Assembly: GCA_023548195.1 (NCBI GenBank) | Contig: JAJHZJ010000061.1 | Location: forward strand, 2,148,771-2,212,770 | DNA: 64,000 bases | Direction: 5' to 3' | Source: Bettongia penicillata ogilbyi | Taxonomy: Eukaryota > Chordata > Mammalia > Diprotodontia > Potoroidae | Part shown: positions 42,840-53,552 of the stretch, piece after piece | How positions within the stretch are numbered: position 1 is the first letter of the stretch | Layout of the letters: each line of letters starts with the position of its first letter | The notes under the pieces: model-generated | Told to the model about the DNA's origin: nothing | What the model saw: the letters and a program-made list of their open reading frames with translations, nothing else | Databases searched by the model: none | Position numbers and translations under genes: made by a program

Positions 42840-43245
42840 TCATCTTCCCTTCTATCCAGCTTTACATTGAAATCACTGAGTATAAAATTAAAAACTGACC
42901 CCAATTCCTTAATAAAAATATTGGAAAAAAATGGCTGAGCTAATCTTGTGATATACCACTAAAGATATACATATCTGATGGGCTGATATTATCCTATTGT
43001 TCAACATTTTTTGATAATGTTATTTAACATCTTTTAAGTGCATATAACTCTACTATTTTCAAGTCCACATTTTCCATCTTATTTATAATGATATCATGAG
43101 AGAATCTGTAAAATGTATCACCGACAAATCCATATATACTTTATCTACAGCATTCACTTGGACCATCAGTCTAAAAACCTTGTGCAAAAGGGCAGTGAAA
43201 TTAGTATGGCATAACTTGGTCTAGATGAACTCCTGTGGCTCCTTT
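42840..43245 (-). mobile_element. L3 (CR1-clade) LINE, RT remnant
   Basis: The plus-strand phrases 'TTTATCTACAGCATTCACTT', 'GGACCATCAGTCTAAAAACC' and 'AGGGCAGTGAAATTAGTATG' are the antisense of CR1/L3 RT. The minus frame near 42870 reads ILSDFNVKLDRRED at the place of the FADDTKL box. It is heavily mutated. Confidence 0.65.
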
Positions 43246-43269
43246 TTTTAACCTAAGTATTGGCAAATC

Positions 43270-43450
43270 CAAAACAAGTCAATAAGCATTTATTAAGTGC
43301 TTTCTAGTTGCAGGCATCTTGCTAAGCACCGAGAATACAAGTACAAGCAAGAATAAAGATAGCCCCTGCCTTCCAGGAGCTTGTGTTTTAAGGGAGAAAG
43401 AAAACATATAAAAAGATGATGAAAAGCAGAGAGGTTCGGGGAGGGTAAGT
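43270..43450 (-). repeat. MIR/L2-tail SINE fragment
   Basis: 'AAGTCAATAAGCATTTATTA', 'AGTGCTTTCTAGTTGCAGGC', 'CTTGCTAAGCACCGAGAATA' and 'CCCTGCCTTCCAGGAGCTTG'. Confidence 0.75.
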
Positions 43451-43499
43451 CATCCATGTGCGGATGAAGGAGGCCATGGATTTAAACAAAACTGATGGA

Positions 43500-43765
43500 T
43501 CTGCTACTCTTCTAGACAACATTCTAGCTCTGATTTCTCTTCTATTGCAGAGACTTCCCTATTCCTGAAATGGACTCCCTCTTTAACTGTGCCTATGGAA
43601 TGCTTATCTCCCTTCTTACATGAGACCTTTTCTGATTCTCCTAGCACAACTTGTTTTATGAATAATTATAGGTGTACATGTTGTTGTCTTTTGACAGAGT
43701 GTAAGCTACTTAAGGTCAGGGATGGTTTCTTTTTTCTTTTCCTGGGATTGAGATTTCATATTCTT
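43500..43765 (+). mobile_element. L2 LINE 3' end fragment
   Basis: 'GGAATGCTTATCTCCCTTCT', 'ATGAGACCTTTTCTGATTCT' and 'TGTAAGCTACTTAAGGTCAG' are the L2 3' end. The terminal part is eroded. Confidence 0.65.
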
Positions 43766-44159
43766 ATTTAGTAGTAATACATTTCAGTTTTTGAGGATAA
43801 AATTTCAAAGGCATACAAAATGCTTTCAGATCTTTGGAAAAAGGGATTTTAGAAATACCAAGTACTTTTATACATAAGAAAGTATATTTCCTTTATTAAA
43901 TAGAGTCACTAAGAAATTTCAGAGGTCATCAAAAAGTAACCATCTTTCAACTGAAGTGCTAGTTACTTTCATATGATTAAAAACTCAAGTAAAATAAATT
44001 TTGTGGTTTTAATTACCAAAATTTTAGATTCCAGTTATATTCAAATTAAAAATCAGATCATTTGTTTTTGAATAATATATACCAAATGCACATGATAATT
44101 TATTTTGCACTAACAAAAGGATATGATCACTTCATTTTACAAATATTAGTAAAATAAAA

Positions 44160-44585
44160 TTATGAATTTAAGCAGCCTAGATTTCTTCCATGTCAGGTTA
44201 ACAGTCCTTCGCACAGATTTCTCTCCTCCTTTTCACCCATTTCCCTGGTTTCTGTCAAAGCTTAGCACAAATCCTGCCTTTCATAGGACTTCCTTCCCAT
44301 CCCCTCAGATGCTAGGGCCTTCCCTTCTGGAATTATCTTCAATTTGCTCTTTCTGTATCTCTGTCTCTCCTTTCTACTCATTCATTCTCTTTGTTTTCCT
44401 TCTCTTGTTCTCTCTCTCTCTGTGCATGCTTGCGTGTGTATACATACCTAATAATTTTCATGGTGTCTCTCCCATTAGAATGTGAACTTAAGGGCTCTGA
44501 CTGTTTTTACCTTTCCTTCTCTCTCCAGTGGTTAATAAGTACGTGGTACATAGTAAATATTCAATACAAGCTTGTTGATTATTCA
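44160..44585 (+). mobile_element. L2 LINE 3' end
   Basis: 'GCTTAGCACAAATCCTGCCT', 'TAGAATGTGAACTTAAGGGC' and 'GGTACATAGTAAATATTCAA' are in L2 order. A short (TC)n tract lies at 44405-44425. Confidence 0.7.
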
Positions 44586-44689
44586 CTGATATTATCATTT
44601 CCTAATCCCTGAATTCAGGCATCATACCATCTCTGTGAGCTCTCTCCCTATCAAGAAATAGGTTAAAAAATGACAAATATCATTATGGA

Positions 44690-44885
44690 TCACAGACAGA
44701 GCAGCAAGGGAGTTACAAGGTCATTTGGTCCAACACTCATTTTTACATATGAGAAACTCAAGCCTCAGAGAGAGTAAGTATCTTGCCTACAGTCACATAG
44801 CTGGTAAATGCCAGGGCTGCGATCTGTAACCAGGTATTTTGAGTGCAAACTCAGCATTTTTTCAACTGTACTATTCACAAGGCAT
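44690..44885 (-). repeat. MIR-like SINE
   Basis: 'AGGTCATTTGGTCCAACACT', 'CATATGAGAAACTCAAGCCT' and 'CAGTCACATAGCTGGTAAAT'. Confidence 0.75.
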
Positions 44886-44924
44886 TAAAATAGAGCTAAT
44901 CTGGAAATTCTCAACTCTATATTA

Positions 44925-45105
44925 GCAAAGCTACTAAAGTGGTTTGCCAGTCTAGTTCATTTTGCAGAGGAGGAAACTGAAGCAAACAGGGTTATATGAC
45001 TTACCCACGGTCACAGAATTAAGTAAGCATCTGTGACCAGATTTGAACTCAGGGAGAGGAGTCTGACTCCAATCTGGCACTCCATCCACTGTAACTGCTC
45101 TTTCA
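44925..45105 (-). repeat. SINE with tRNA/CORE head (MAR type)
   Basis: 'GAGGAGGAAACTGAAGCAAA' and 'GATTTGAACTCAGGGAGAGG' are followed by 'CACTCCATCCACTGTAACTG'. The 'AGTGGTTTGCCA' segment at the left belongs to the RTE-tailed SINE family also seen at 61.9 kb. Confidence 0.7.
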
Positions 45106-45204
45106 ACGACAACAAAATTTTTCTAATAGATAGCAAGCATGTTTCAATCAAAACACTTAAAAACTTTCATTAACATGTCGTGGCAGGTTAAAATTATCTT
45201 GAAT

Positions 45205-45420
45205 CAGTGTGGTATGTTGAGTAGAGAGTTGGTCTTAGAATCAGAAAAACCTGGGTTCAAATCTCAGCTCTGAAAAATACTTGCTGTGTGACTCTGAGTA
45301 AATCATGGTGACCCTCTGACTGACTTAGGAAACTCTAAGACTTTAGGCTGCAGAGCAGTTGTGGACATACATTGGTGGAGGGAGTTTTCTTCAGGGATTT
45401 CCTTATACAAATGAAATCAC
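45205..45420 (+). repeat. Marsupial SINE (CORE head, distinct 3' part)
   Basis: The head 'AGAATCAGAAAAACCTGGGT' with 'TTGCTGTGTGACTCTGAGTA' is followed by 'GACTGACTTAGGAAACTCTA', 'GCAGAGCAGTTGTGGACATA' and 'GGTGGAGGGAGTTTTCTTCA'. This 3' part differs from that of the other CORE-SINEs here. Confidence 0.7.
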
Positions 45421-45424
45421 AAGC

Positions 45425-45870
45425 AGGCCAGATTTTTAAAAATTATCTCCTTGACAATCAAATAACCAAGGAGTAGGAAAAGTACCTAAATTTAAGTGTT
45501 TTTAAGTACTGGTGAATCTGAAGGAAGGCAGTGAGAGTGGATAGAAACAGAAGTCAGGTATTTTCTTCATAATTTACTATTTGAAGAGTGTGTGGAAGAA
45601 CTAGAAGTATCAGTTAGCTGGAATTCAACCAAATAGAAGGTAAAAACACAACAAAACTATATACTGTTGATTCTGATATTTAAAACAGGAAAAACAAAAA
45701 CACCTGATTTCTCAAAAATTCAAGTCAAGAAACAAGGATAAGTTTCATTAGTCTGGACACTGGATTAGAACTCTACACTCTTAAATTCCAAGACACTAGA
45801 ATACAAAATGTTTTTTTTATTACAGAATATTTCACAAGTTCTAGAGCTAAAAAGCTTCCATGAAAGTACT
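45425..45870. other. Intronic DNA next to an NBEA exon
   Basis: No recognised repeat. Confidence 0.4.
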
Positions 45871-45873
45871 TAC

Positions 45874-46014
45874 AATTCGAAGTAGCCAGGATAGTGTAGA
45901 TGGTGCTGTTGAATAGTGTGTGCTATAGTGGCAGGGTGGGCTCTGATCATCTTCCCAGGTCTCATAGCGCTCTGCATAAAAAACTGCTCTTTTGGGGTTC
46001 AAAGCACCAACTGG
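45874..46014 (-). CDS. NBEA: NBEA exon, BEACH domain
   Basis: This 141 bp exon (47 codons, phase 0 at both ends) has an AG acceptor at 46015-46016 and a GT donor at 45872-45873. It encodes PVGALNPKRAVFYAERYETW, then EDDQSPPCHYSTHYS, then TAPSTLSWLLRI. The motifs 'GALNP', 'RYETWEDDQ', 'HYSTHYS' and 'LRI' are typical of the BEACH fold. NBEA rather than LRBA is supported by 'KRAVFYAERYETWEDDQSP'. Several residues (C in PPCHY, S in HYST, P in TAPST, L in WLLRI) differ from the human NBEA sequence I remember. The reading frame is open and the splice sites are intact, so it looks functional. Confidence 0.95.
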
Positions 46015-46212
46015 CTATAAAGAAAAAAAGAAACCCTGCTGCTTAGTAAGTTAGGATATTATGTACCAGATGATCATATCATGTATTCTTATAAGGGTGA
46101 GTTGTTTTTTTTCCATGAATGAATTTAAGTCACAGAACATAGATACCATACATTATGATGCACACACACTAAAGCTAGATTTGGAGTTCCCTTTCAAAGG
46201 ATAGTTCATATA

Positions 46213-46440
46213 AGGGTTTTCTACCTTGTACTTCTAAGGGGCCTATGAATGGATTTTAGAGACTCTGTGAACTTGAATGGGAAAAAAAACCCCACATTAC
46301 ATCTTTATTTCAATATAACTGGTTTCCTTTGTAATCCTATGCATCTTATTTTGTGCATTTAAAAACATCATTCTGAGAAGGAATCCATAAAATTTACCAG
46401 ATTGCCAATGGAGTCCATGACACAAAGAGGTAAGAACCTG
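46213..46440. mobile_element. hAT-Charlie MITE
   Basis: 'CAATATAACTGGTTTCCTTT', 'GTAATCCTATGCATC', 'TTCTGAGAAGGAATCCATAA' and 'GAGTCCATGACACAAAGAGG' match the MITEs at 3.4 and 18.8 kb. It sits about 200 bp upstream, in the transcript sense, of an NBEA splice acceptor. Confidence 0.75.
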
Positions 46441-46560
46441 TGATAATTTCATTTTACAGAAAAATGAAACTGAAATCCAAAGTGACCAAGTGTTTACTCA
46501 GAGAAACCCAGGTAACAAGGAGCAGAGCCAGAATCTGATTCCTCTCTCCAGCATAAGAAA
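46441..46560 (-). repeat. MIR-like SINE fragment
   Basis: 'TTTCATTTTACAGAAAAATG', 'AAACTGAAATCCAAAG' and 'GCAGAGCCAGAATCTGATTC'. Confidence 0.55.
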
Positions 46561-46614
46561 AAAAGTAGTCATCGAACTTCTTAGACCTCCAAGGAGGGAT
46601 GGAATCCAATAATT

Positions 46615-47075
46615 TCTTTTTTATTTTGTACTTAATAGTATTTTATTTATTTCCAATCACATGTAAAAATAGTTTTCAAGATTAATTTTTGTAGGATTTT
46701 GAGTTCCAAATTTTTCTTCCTCCCTCATTTCCCTCTCCCCTCCCCAAGACAGCAAGCACTGTGATATAGGTTATACATGTACAATCATGTTACACCTACT
46801 TCCACGTTAGTCATGTTGTGAAAGAAGAATCAAAACAAAAGAGAAAGATTGCGAGAAAGAAAAAAACACCAAAACCAAAACCCCCAGTGGAAACAGTACT
46901 TTGATCTGCACTTAGACTCTACAGTTCTTTCTCTAGATGTGGACAGCACTTTCCATCATGAGTCTTTTGTAATTGTCTTAGATCACTGTATTACTGAGAA
47001 GAACTAAGTCTTTCAGAGTTGGTCATCAACACAATTACTATTACTATTGTGCTATTACTGTGCACAATGTTCTCA
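46615..47075 (-). mobile_element. L1 3' UTR fragment
   Basis: 'TTATTTCCAATCACATGTAA', 'GATTTTGAGTTCCAAATTTT', 'CAAGACAGCAAGCACTGTGA', 'TCTAGATGTGGACAGCACTT' and 'TCCATCATGAGTCTTTTG' match the L1 3' UTR also seen at 53.6-53.9 kb. It is 5' truncated. Confidence 0.8.
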
Positions 47076-47244
47076 ATCCACTAACTTCTAAGGCAGCCCA
47101 TTTTACTTGGGGATAGATTTAGTTTTCAGGAAGTTTTTCTTTATATAATGCTTAAAATTTGCCTCTTGTCACTTCCAATCATTGCTTTCCATTCTGCCTT
47201 CTGGGACCAAGCAGAGTAAGTCTAAACAGTCATAAGAAATTATA

Positions 47245-47415
47245 GACATAGAATTGAAAAGGACCTCAAGGGACACTAGTCCAAACCTCTCATTTTACAG
47301 ATAAAGGAAACCAAGGCCAAGGAAAGACTCTGAGATCTTGCAATCAAAAGCAAGTTTCAGGATCAAAATCTGATTCTAAGACCTCTAATCCCAAATCTGT
47401 TGCAATACCACATGA
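47245..47415 (-). repeat. MIR-like SINE
   Basis: 'AAAAGGACCTCAAGGGACAC', 'CTCATTTTACAGATAAAGGA' and 'AATCTGATTCTAAGACCTC'. Confidence 0.75.
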
Positions 47416-47419
47416 AGAC

Positions 47420-48200
47420 AGTCACTACATTGTTCGAAAGTCTTTTATCTAAGGTTAACATCCCTAGTTATTTCAACTGATCCTTTTATGGCATAATTTT
47501 GAGGTCCTTCATCATCTTGATTGCTTTACTCTGGCTGCTCTCCAGCTTATAAATGTGCTTCCTAAAATCTTATTATTAGAACATATATCTTGAACAGGAG
47601 ATGCAGACTGACAGTGAACTGGGTCTCAAACTGAATAGTAGTAGTAGATCAGGCTAGACTGAATTTGAGAAATTATGCTATACTTTTAATAATACTAAGC
47701 TGCTCAAAACAAAAATATCTTTTTGACATGAAACTCTCAAACAGGATACTTAGAGTTGAAAATAAGAAAAATACATGATTTAAGAAAAATCAAACTTGCA
47801 AGTACTTAATAGGTCAATGGAAAGACATATTGTGAATATAAGTAGGCTAGAGGACACTACCAATAATGAATTTTGCACAAGAAGACATCATCAAGAGTCT
47901 GTATGCTATGCCAACAGTCACAAATGTACTATTAGGCAGTTTTGCTTGTTTGGGAAGGAATATGCTTTAATTTATAAGTATATGTGTTCACCTGTCTTAT
48001 CAAAACAAAACATACTAATAGTTATTAAAAAGAATATTTATGATCAGAAAAATGAGGTAGTGTAGTTGTATAACAAGCATGAGGACAATGAGATGAACAA
48101 CAAAATACTGTAATGCTATTTAGAATATTAATATCAGAGTAAATATCAGCATACATTTGTAAGCATCTATGTGAATTATTCATTATGAGAAGGCATTATG
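47420..48200. other. Intronic DNA, partly L3-like
   Basis: 'AGTTATTTCAACTGATCCTT', 'TTATGGCATAATTTTGAGGT' and 'CATCATCTTGATTGCTTTAC' at 47465-47535 resemble the antisense of CR1/L3 thumb coding sequence (minus strand). The rest is AT-rich and unrecognised. Confidence 0.4.
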
Positions 48201-48202
48201 AG

Positions 48203-48460
48203 GCAGTTAGGTGGTTTAGTGGATAGAGTGCTGGGCCTAAAGTGATGAAAACCTGAGTTTAAATCCAGATACTTACTGGTGATGACTAGCTTGGGGAAGT
48301 CACTTGCCTGTTTCCTCAAACTATAAAGTGAGGAAATTAATAGCTCATTCCTCAGTGGCTGTTAATGAGGATCAAATGAGATAATATTTGTAAAGTGCTG
48401 AACATAGTGCCGGTGCTGGTGCATAGTTGGTGCTATATACATTTTAGCTATGATAATGAT
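48203..48460 (+). repeat. CORE-SINE
   Basis: Nearly full: 'GAGGCAGTTAGGTGGTTTAG', 'TGGATAGAGTGCTGGGCCTA', 'AATGAGATAATATTTGTAAA' and 'GTGCTATATACATTTTAGC', with a (GATAAT)-like end. Confidence 0.85.
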
Positions 48461-48464
48461 GATG

Positions 48465-49685
48465 AATGGGTTGAAATCTGAACTTTTGAAGAGAGTATAC
48501 ATATTATTCATATAGTTGAATCATTCAAATGTTGATATATTTAGACAAGTCAGGGAAAAGATCCTTTGCCCTGATTATGAAGAACTTCTCTCTGATGCCT
48601 GTTGAAAAGTGTATTTTCTAAGACAACATTGCTGTAACTGAAGCTGAAGTAGCTTTTTCAAATCTATATTATTTGTATAATTATCTTGAGTCTCATAGGA
48701 ACTTAGACATTAATAATTCAAAGCTTGCAGCCCTCCTGATTTCAAATTCAGGATTGTAATAGTAACATTCACCTGATTTTGGTCTGATGGTCTTGAGCTA
48801 TAAAAGACATTTTGTTTCAGCTGTATACCATTAAAAGATGTATTTTAGAGAATAAGTGATTAGATGAGTAATATGTATCTTATCTACTTTATTTCATAAT
48901 TTAATGTTAATAGAATTCTGCAAAGTTTCCCCCAAGGCTTAATATTGACACTAAAATTAGAACAAAAATTAGGACTTCAAAGAGGGAAATACCACACAAG
49001 GGAAAGGAATCAGCTAATAAATGGCTTAGGAGATCTTTCTTTTGTTCCCAGAAGGCTACTTTGTATGTAGCACAATGAAACAAGCAGTTAATGAGTCAGG
49101 AATCTTAAGCTGAATATAAAGTGTACTTACTGGTTTGGTTAATTTCTTTTCTAAACCCTATAATGTGACTTCACCTAGACTAATTAATTTAAACAAGTAA
49201 CCAATAGTATCTAAACTATAATTCTAGTACAAAAAGATATTAACATTTTAAGGTTCATAGACTTTTTGGATTTCATTATTTAAAAATAATACATGATTTG
49301 AATATTCTACATAATTGCAGATTTAGTTTGAACATTTAAAAACTGTATATAATAGCTTTACTCCTTAATAAATCTAATGAGCTATTAGTAGTCACCTTAT
49401 GTTTCTGATGAAAAGCTAACTTAATCTTTCTAAACATAAGGGCAAATATTTACAGTGAGATTTACTAGAAGTATACAGTTATTAATTTATCCTATAAAAA
49501 CAAAAAAATCCCTTCAAATGAAATGAAATATGGCTTTTCAATAAATATATGGAAAAATACCTTTTTTCACTTTAAATGAAGCAATCAATAACTCAAATGC
49601 TTTATATTGTTTTATATTTGCACATTATAAAGATTTGGGGAAATAATATTAGCATTATAGATTTTGTAAATATATTAAGTACTGC
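48465..49685. other. Intronic DNA, nothing recognised
   Basis: Strongly AT-rich; no recognised repeat. Confidence 0.4.
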
Positions 49686-49689
49686 CAAC

Positions 49690-50209
49690 AGGCAATCACA
49701 ACTTCATGAATCTTATGTGAAAATGAGGTTTATTACAAGAGAAATGAACATGCCTGTGGAACCCAAAAAAGTTCACAATTAACAAGAAGTTTGCATATAT
49801 ATAACAGCAAGACAAAGGGAGGAAGAGGAAAGAGGAAACACAAAACTCCACCCAAAGGGGCATGGCATGGGAAGGGAAAGGTGCAAAAAAGGTTGGAAAA
49901 AGCACAAAACCCTATGAAAGGGGAGGAGGAAGGCAACCACAAAAGTCACCTTCTTTTCTCTTGTGAACTGCTAGATCAGGAATCATGACCTCCTTATCTA
50001 CAAGGGCCTCTCTGCACAAGCCTAGTGCACACTGTCTTGACTCCCAAGAACACACAGGGATCCAATTTGGCATGCACACAATTTATGTCAGCTGCAGGGC
50101 TTCATCCTTGACACATTCCGAGATTCCTGCCTGCTCTGGGTCCAGTGTTTTTAGGAAACGTGGCAACTCAAAAAGAGAAGTTCAGGGGAGCCCTTCAAAG
50201 TCTGTAACA
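49690..50209 (-). mobile_element. Probable solo LTR in NBEA sense orientation
   Basis: On the minus strand it starts TGTTACAGACTTTGAAGGG near 50209. It has a TATATATA box at about 49803-49795 and an AATAAA signal at 49734-49729. It ends near 49690 after 'GATTGCCTGTTGGCA'. The U3 part is GC-richer than the surroundings and rich in pyrimidine blocks. There is no internal retroviral sequence on either side. The ends are approximate and I found no clear target-site duplication. Confidence 0.65.
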
Positions 50210-50214
50210 TCTCT

Positions 50215-52335
50215 ACCCCACCCCACTGGTCAAAAACAGTACTTAATCCATTTTACCATGTCACGATTATGTGTCATGGGACTAGAGAAAGACAAATTTT
50301 CTTTCAATAATTTAGCCTTATTTTTATAGATGCGTTTTTAATCACATCTATCTCTGACTAGACTCTTCCTTTATCCAGGGAACTATCTGGTCAAGTAACA
50401 AAGTATGAAATAGAGAAAAAAAACAGCTAACCACACTCACTAACATTTTAAATATGTTTGATAATACGCACAATACTTCATACCCAAAGTTCCCAACTCT
50501 GTAGTGACATTAGAGAGGGACATTTTCCCGATTCTTCTCTGGGTCCAAACTTTTTCACAATTTCATAGCAGTTCTTTTCTCCCTAGTCCTTCGGTACATT
50601 GTTTTCCTGACTCTCCTTACTTTACATAAATTCATATAACTCTTTGAGTGCTTTTCTAAATTCTTCAAAGAGCTTTTTATTGCATAAAAATATTCATTAC
50701 ATTAAACCATTACAATTTGGTTAGCCATTCAAATGAGATAATATTTGTAAAGCACCTAGCAGATACTTATATGAAAGTTCTGTTCATTAATAATTTCCCT
50801 CAAGGATAACAACAAAGTAATTATTTAGTGGTTTACACCAAAACTAAAGAGAATTTAATTCTTTTCTGTTGCTAAATTACCTTCTAGTGAAAGCCTTCTA
50901 ATTTGATCCAAAAGTTTAAAATAAACTGGAGGAACACACACCAACACTATACAGGTTTGAAATTATTCCCCCTCCTCATTTACAACGTAAACTTTGTTAT
51001 ACACAGAACACAGAGATTTGGCAGTATTAAGAGTAGCTTGTTGAAGAGTAGTCACATTTCAGTGCCTTCATTTGCATGATTACATTTAGAAGCCCTCAAG
51101 GCATTATCACTTCCTTTTTTAAACATGCCATAATAATTTCAGAGAATGGTTATGCTTATCATCTGTCAGTCAAACAACTCCTGTATTAACAAAATATATT
51201 TTTCCACTCAATGGATGGATATATGTGATGTCTCATACACATGTCAATACTAGTAGAATTTTCTCTTGTGATGAAACTATCTTATTTAACTGACTGCATA
51301 ACTGAAAGTAAATGAGAAAAAATTCCAATTTACACTTTAATAAGCAGTGACAATATGATGCTGGAAATGTCAAACTCATGCATCACCATTATTTGGCCAT
51401 CAAGTTCAAAATGACTGTACACAACTGAAATATCAGTGTACAACCTAAATTTTATCTGTTTCACTACATTAATATATTTAAGAAAACTGATAAAGAAGAA
51501 AAATGGGCATGTTGCTTCAGTCTGATACTAAATGATTATCTATGACAGTTTGTTTCATTAGCTTTTTGTTCTGTCAAACAATAAATACAACCTCTAACCC
51601 TGTAGATGTAATGAATAAAACTAAACCTATGCTATCTAATCAAATAAGAGACTCAATATATCTTACTGATAAAGGATGTTGACTGTTTCCTATGCCATCC
51701 TTTCATAATGTTCAACTAAACAGGGCAAGGAAAACCATGAAATAGAAAATATAAGGAGATGTTTTGAGAAATATAGACCTTCATCTTTGATATATGAACT
51801 AAACTGTAATATTTCTAATGCTTAAGAACTAGCATAATATATCAGAAAATTTTTCAATATTTTGGAAAACTAAAGGGTACTAAAATGATATCACCAACTT
51901 AATAATTGTTATAAACAATATTATATATTATTTGCACATATTTTATATAATCTGAATTTCCCATAAAAGTCATGGCTTCACAAATAAGCTATTTTTTCCA
52001 ATCCTATTAAAGATGGTAAACTTCAACTTGCCATTACTGAGATTATAAGACTGACCACTGGGCATGAGCCCAAATACAGATGGTATTAAAACCATAGTCT
52101 GAAGACAAATAAACTTGGAATTTTTTAGAATAATCACTTCCAACACCTGGTGCTAAGAGGGGAAACAATTCTACAGTCAAAGATCTGCATTACAATGTAA
52201 AAAGCAACTAAGCAAGCACTGGCCGAGGCACATAGATATGAAAGCAAAGCTCTTCCTGCCCTTCAACCATGTAGTCCTGCTACTTACTTTTCAGAGCTCC
52301 ACCAGCAGTGGAAGGCACAAAGACAATACATTTTT
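50215..52335. other. Intronic DNA, mostly unique
   Basis: No recognised repeat over about 2 kb. It contains an exact octamer ATTTGCAT at 51070-51077 (see findings). Confidence 0.4.
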
Positions 52336-52702
52336 TCAAACTATATCTATACAACCAACATTCATTCATTTATTCAATGCATTTTTATCATTTACTTATT
52401 GTCTTAGATGTTGTGGGAAGTCAACTAACCACTGTTCTGCCTAAAAGACCTTTGATAAAAATCTGTAAGTAGTCAGGATTAGGGGGAAGAGACATAGTAG
52501 GTGGAGCCAAATATTTACTATAATAATAAAAGCTAGCATTTATGTAATACCTTACAAATACAAACTAATTTTATGCTCACAACAACCTATGAAGGCAATT
52601 TTATTTTTTTAATCAACTATTTCATATGAGGGAACTACGGCTGACAAACTTTACACATCTTGTTCTCCTTTTCTTCCATTTAAGTATTTCTTAACTAGCC
52701 TA

Positions 52703-52942
52703 AAGGCAGCCACATGGCTCTCTAGATAGAACGCTGGTTCTGGAGTCAGAAAGACCTGAGTTCAAATTCACCCGCAGAAGAGTTATGTGATGCTAGGTAA
52801 ATCATTTAACCTCTGTTTACCTTAATCCAGTGGAGAGGGAAATGGCAAACTACTCCAGCATCTTTGCTAAGAAAACCCCATGGGCAGTATGGTCCATGGG
52901 GTCACAAGGGTCAGCTACCACTGAACCGTTTAACAACAACAA
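52703..52942 (+). repeat. RTE-tailed SINE (MAR type)
   Basis: The head reads 'GGCAGCCACATGGCTCTCTA', then 'CTGGAGTCAGAAAGACCTGA' and 'GAAATGGCAAACTACTCCAG'. The RTE-derived tail is 'CATGGGGTCACAAGGGTCAG' followed by 'CAACAACAA'. It is a chimera of a tRNA/CORE SINE with the 3' end of an RTE LINE, which allows mobilisation by RTE (family knowledge). Confidence 0.85.
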
Positions 52943-52954
52943 AGTACCCTAGAG

Positions 52955-53170
52955 GCAACATAACAAGATAGATAAGACTTGGATCTTGGTATGAATCCTG
53001 CTTTAAGTACTTATTAGCTGGCTAATCCATGGTAACTCACTTTTTCCCTCTCAGACTCACAAAATTAGGGTAATAATAGGATTAGCCTCCCAGGATTGTG
53101 GTAAAGATCAAATGAAATAATATCTGTAAAATTCTTTAAGGCCAACTTTAAAGCACTATGTTAACATCTG
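52955..53170 (+). repeat. CORE-SINE
   Basis: 'GATAAGACTTGGATCTTGGT', 'TTAGCCTCCCAGGATTGTGG' and 'AATGAAATAATATCTGTAAA' are the CORE-SINE head, core and tail. Confidence 0.7.
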
Positions 53171-53189
53171 TCAGTCACCTTGAAATGTG

Positions 53190-53550
53190 ACATCTTCCCC
53201 TAACTCCTGTAACACTTATTGTCTATATCACTAGTCATTTATTAGCGCTTATTTATACCTGGTTGTGCTGGTTATGTTATCGTGTGCACGTACATTATTT
53301 CCACAGCTAATCATTAAGTACTTAGAGAGAAGGGATGAGGCCTTCAATTTCTTTGTCTCTCTCCAGCACACGATGACTGACTGCTGTTACTCTACCTCTC
53401 CAGCCCTCCCTTGCTTAAGCCTGAGATGCGATGACTCTCTGCTTACTAATTGTCCAAGCCAGTTCCTCAAAGTGTGCCTATGATGTATTATTGCATTTTG
53501 CTCCTCTAGAGCCTTGCATCTTCAATCTTTTCCCTCATTCACCTTTACCA
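53190..53550 (+). other. Pyrimidine-rich intronic DNA, possible L2
   Basis: It contains the open frame 53265-53483. The composition is L2-like, but I cannot place it securely in the L2 consensus. Confidence 0.3.
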
Positions 53551-53552
53551 GT

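Noticed and set aside
42480..42910. RTE endonuclease remnant suggested by a 'SDFNVKLDRRED' phrase
   Set aside because: In context (flanking CR1/L3 phrases in the right order) the phrase fits the degenerate FADDTKL box of L3 reverse transcriptase better.
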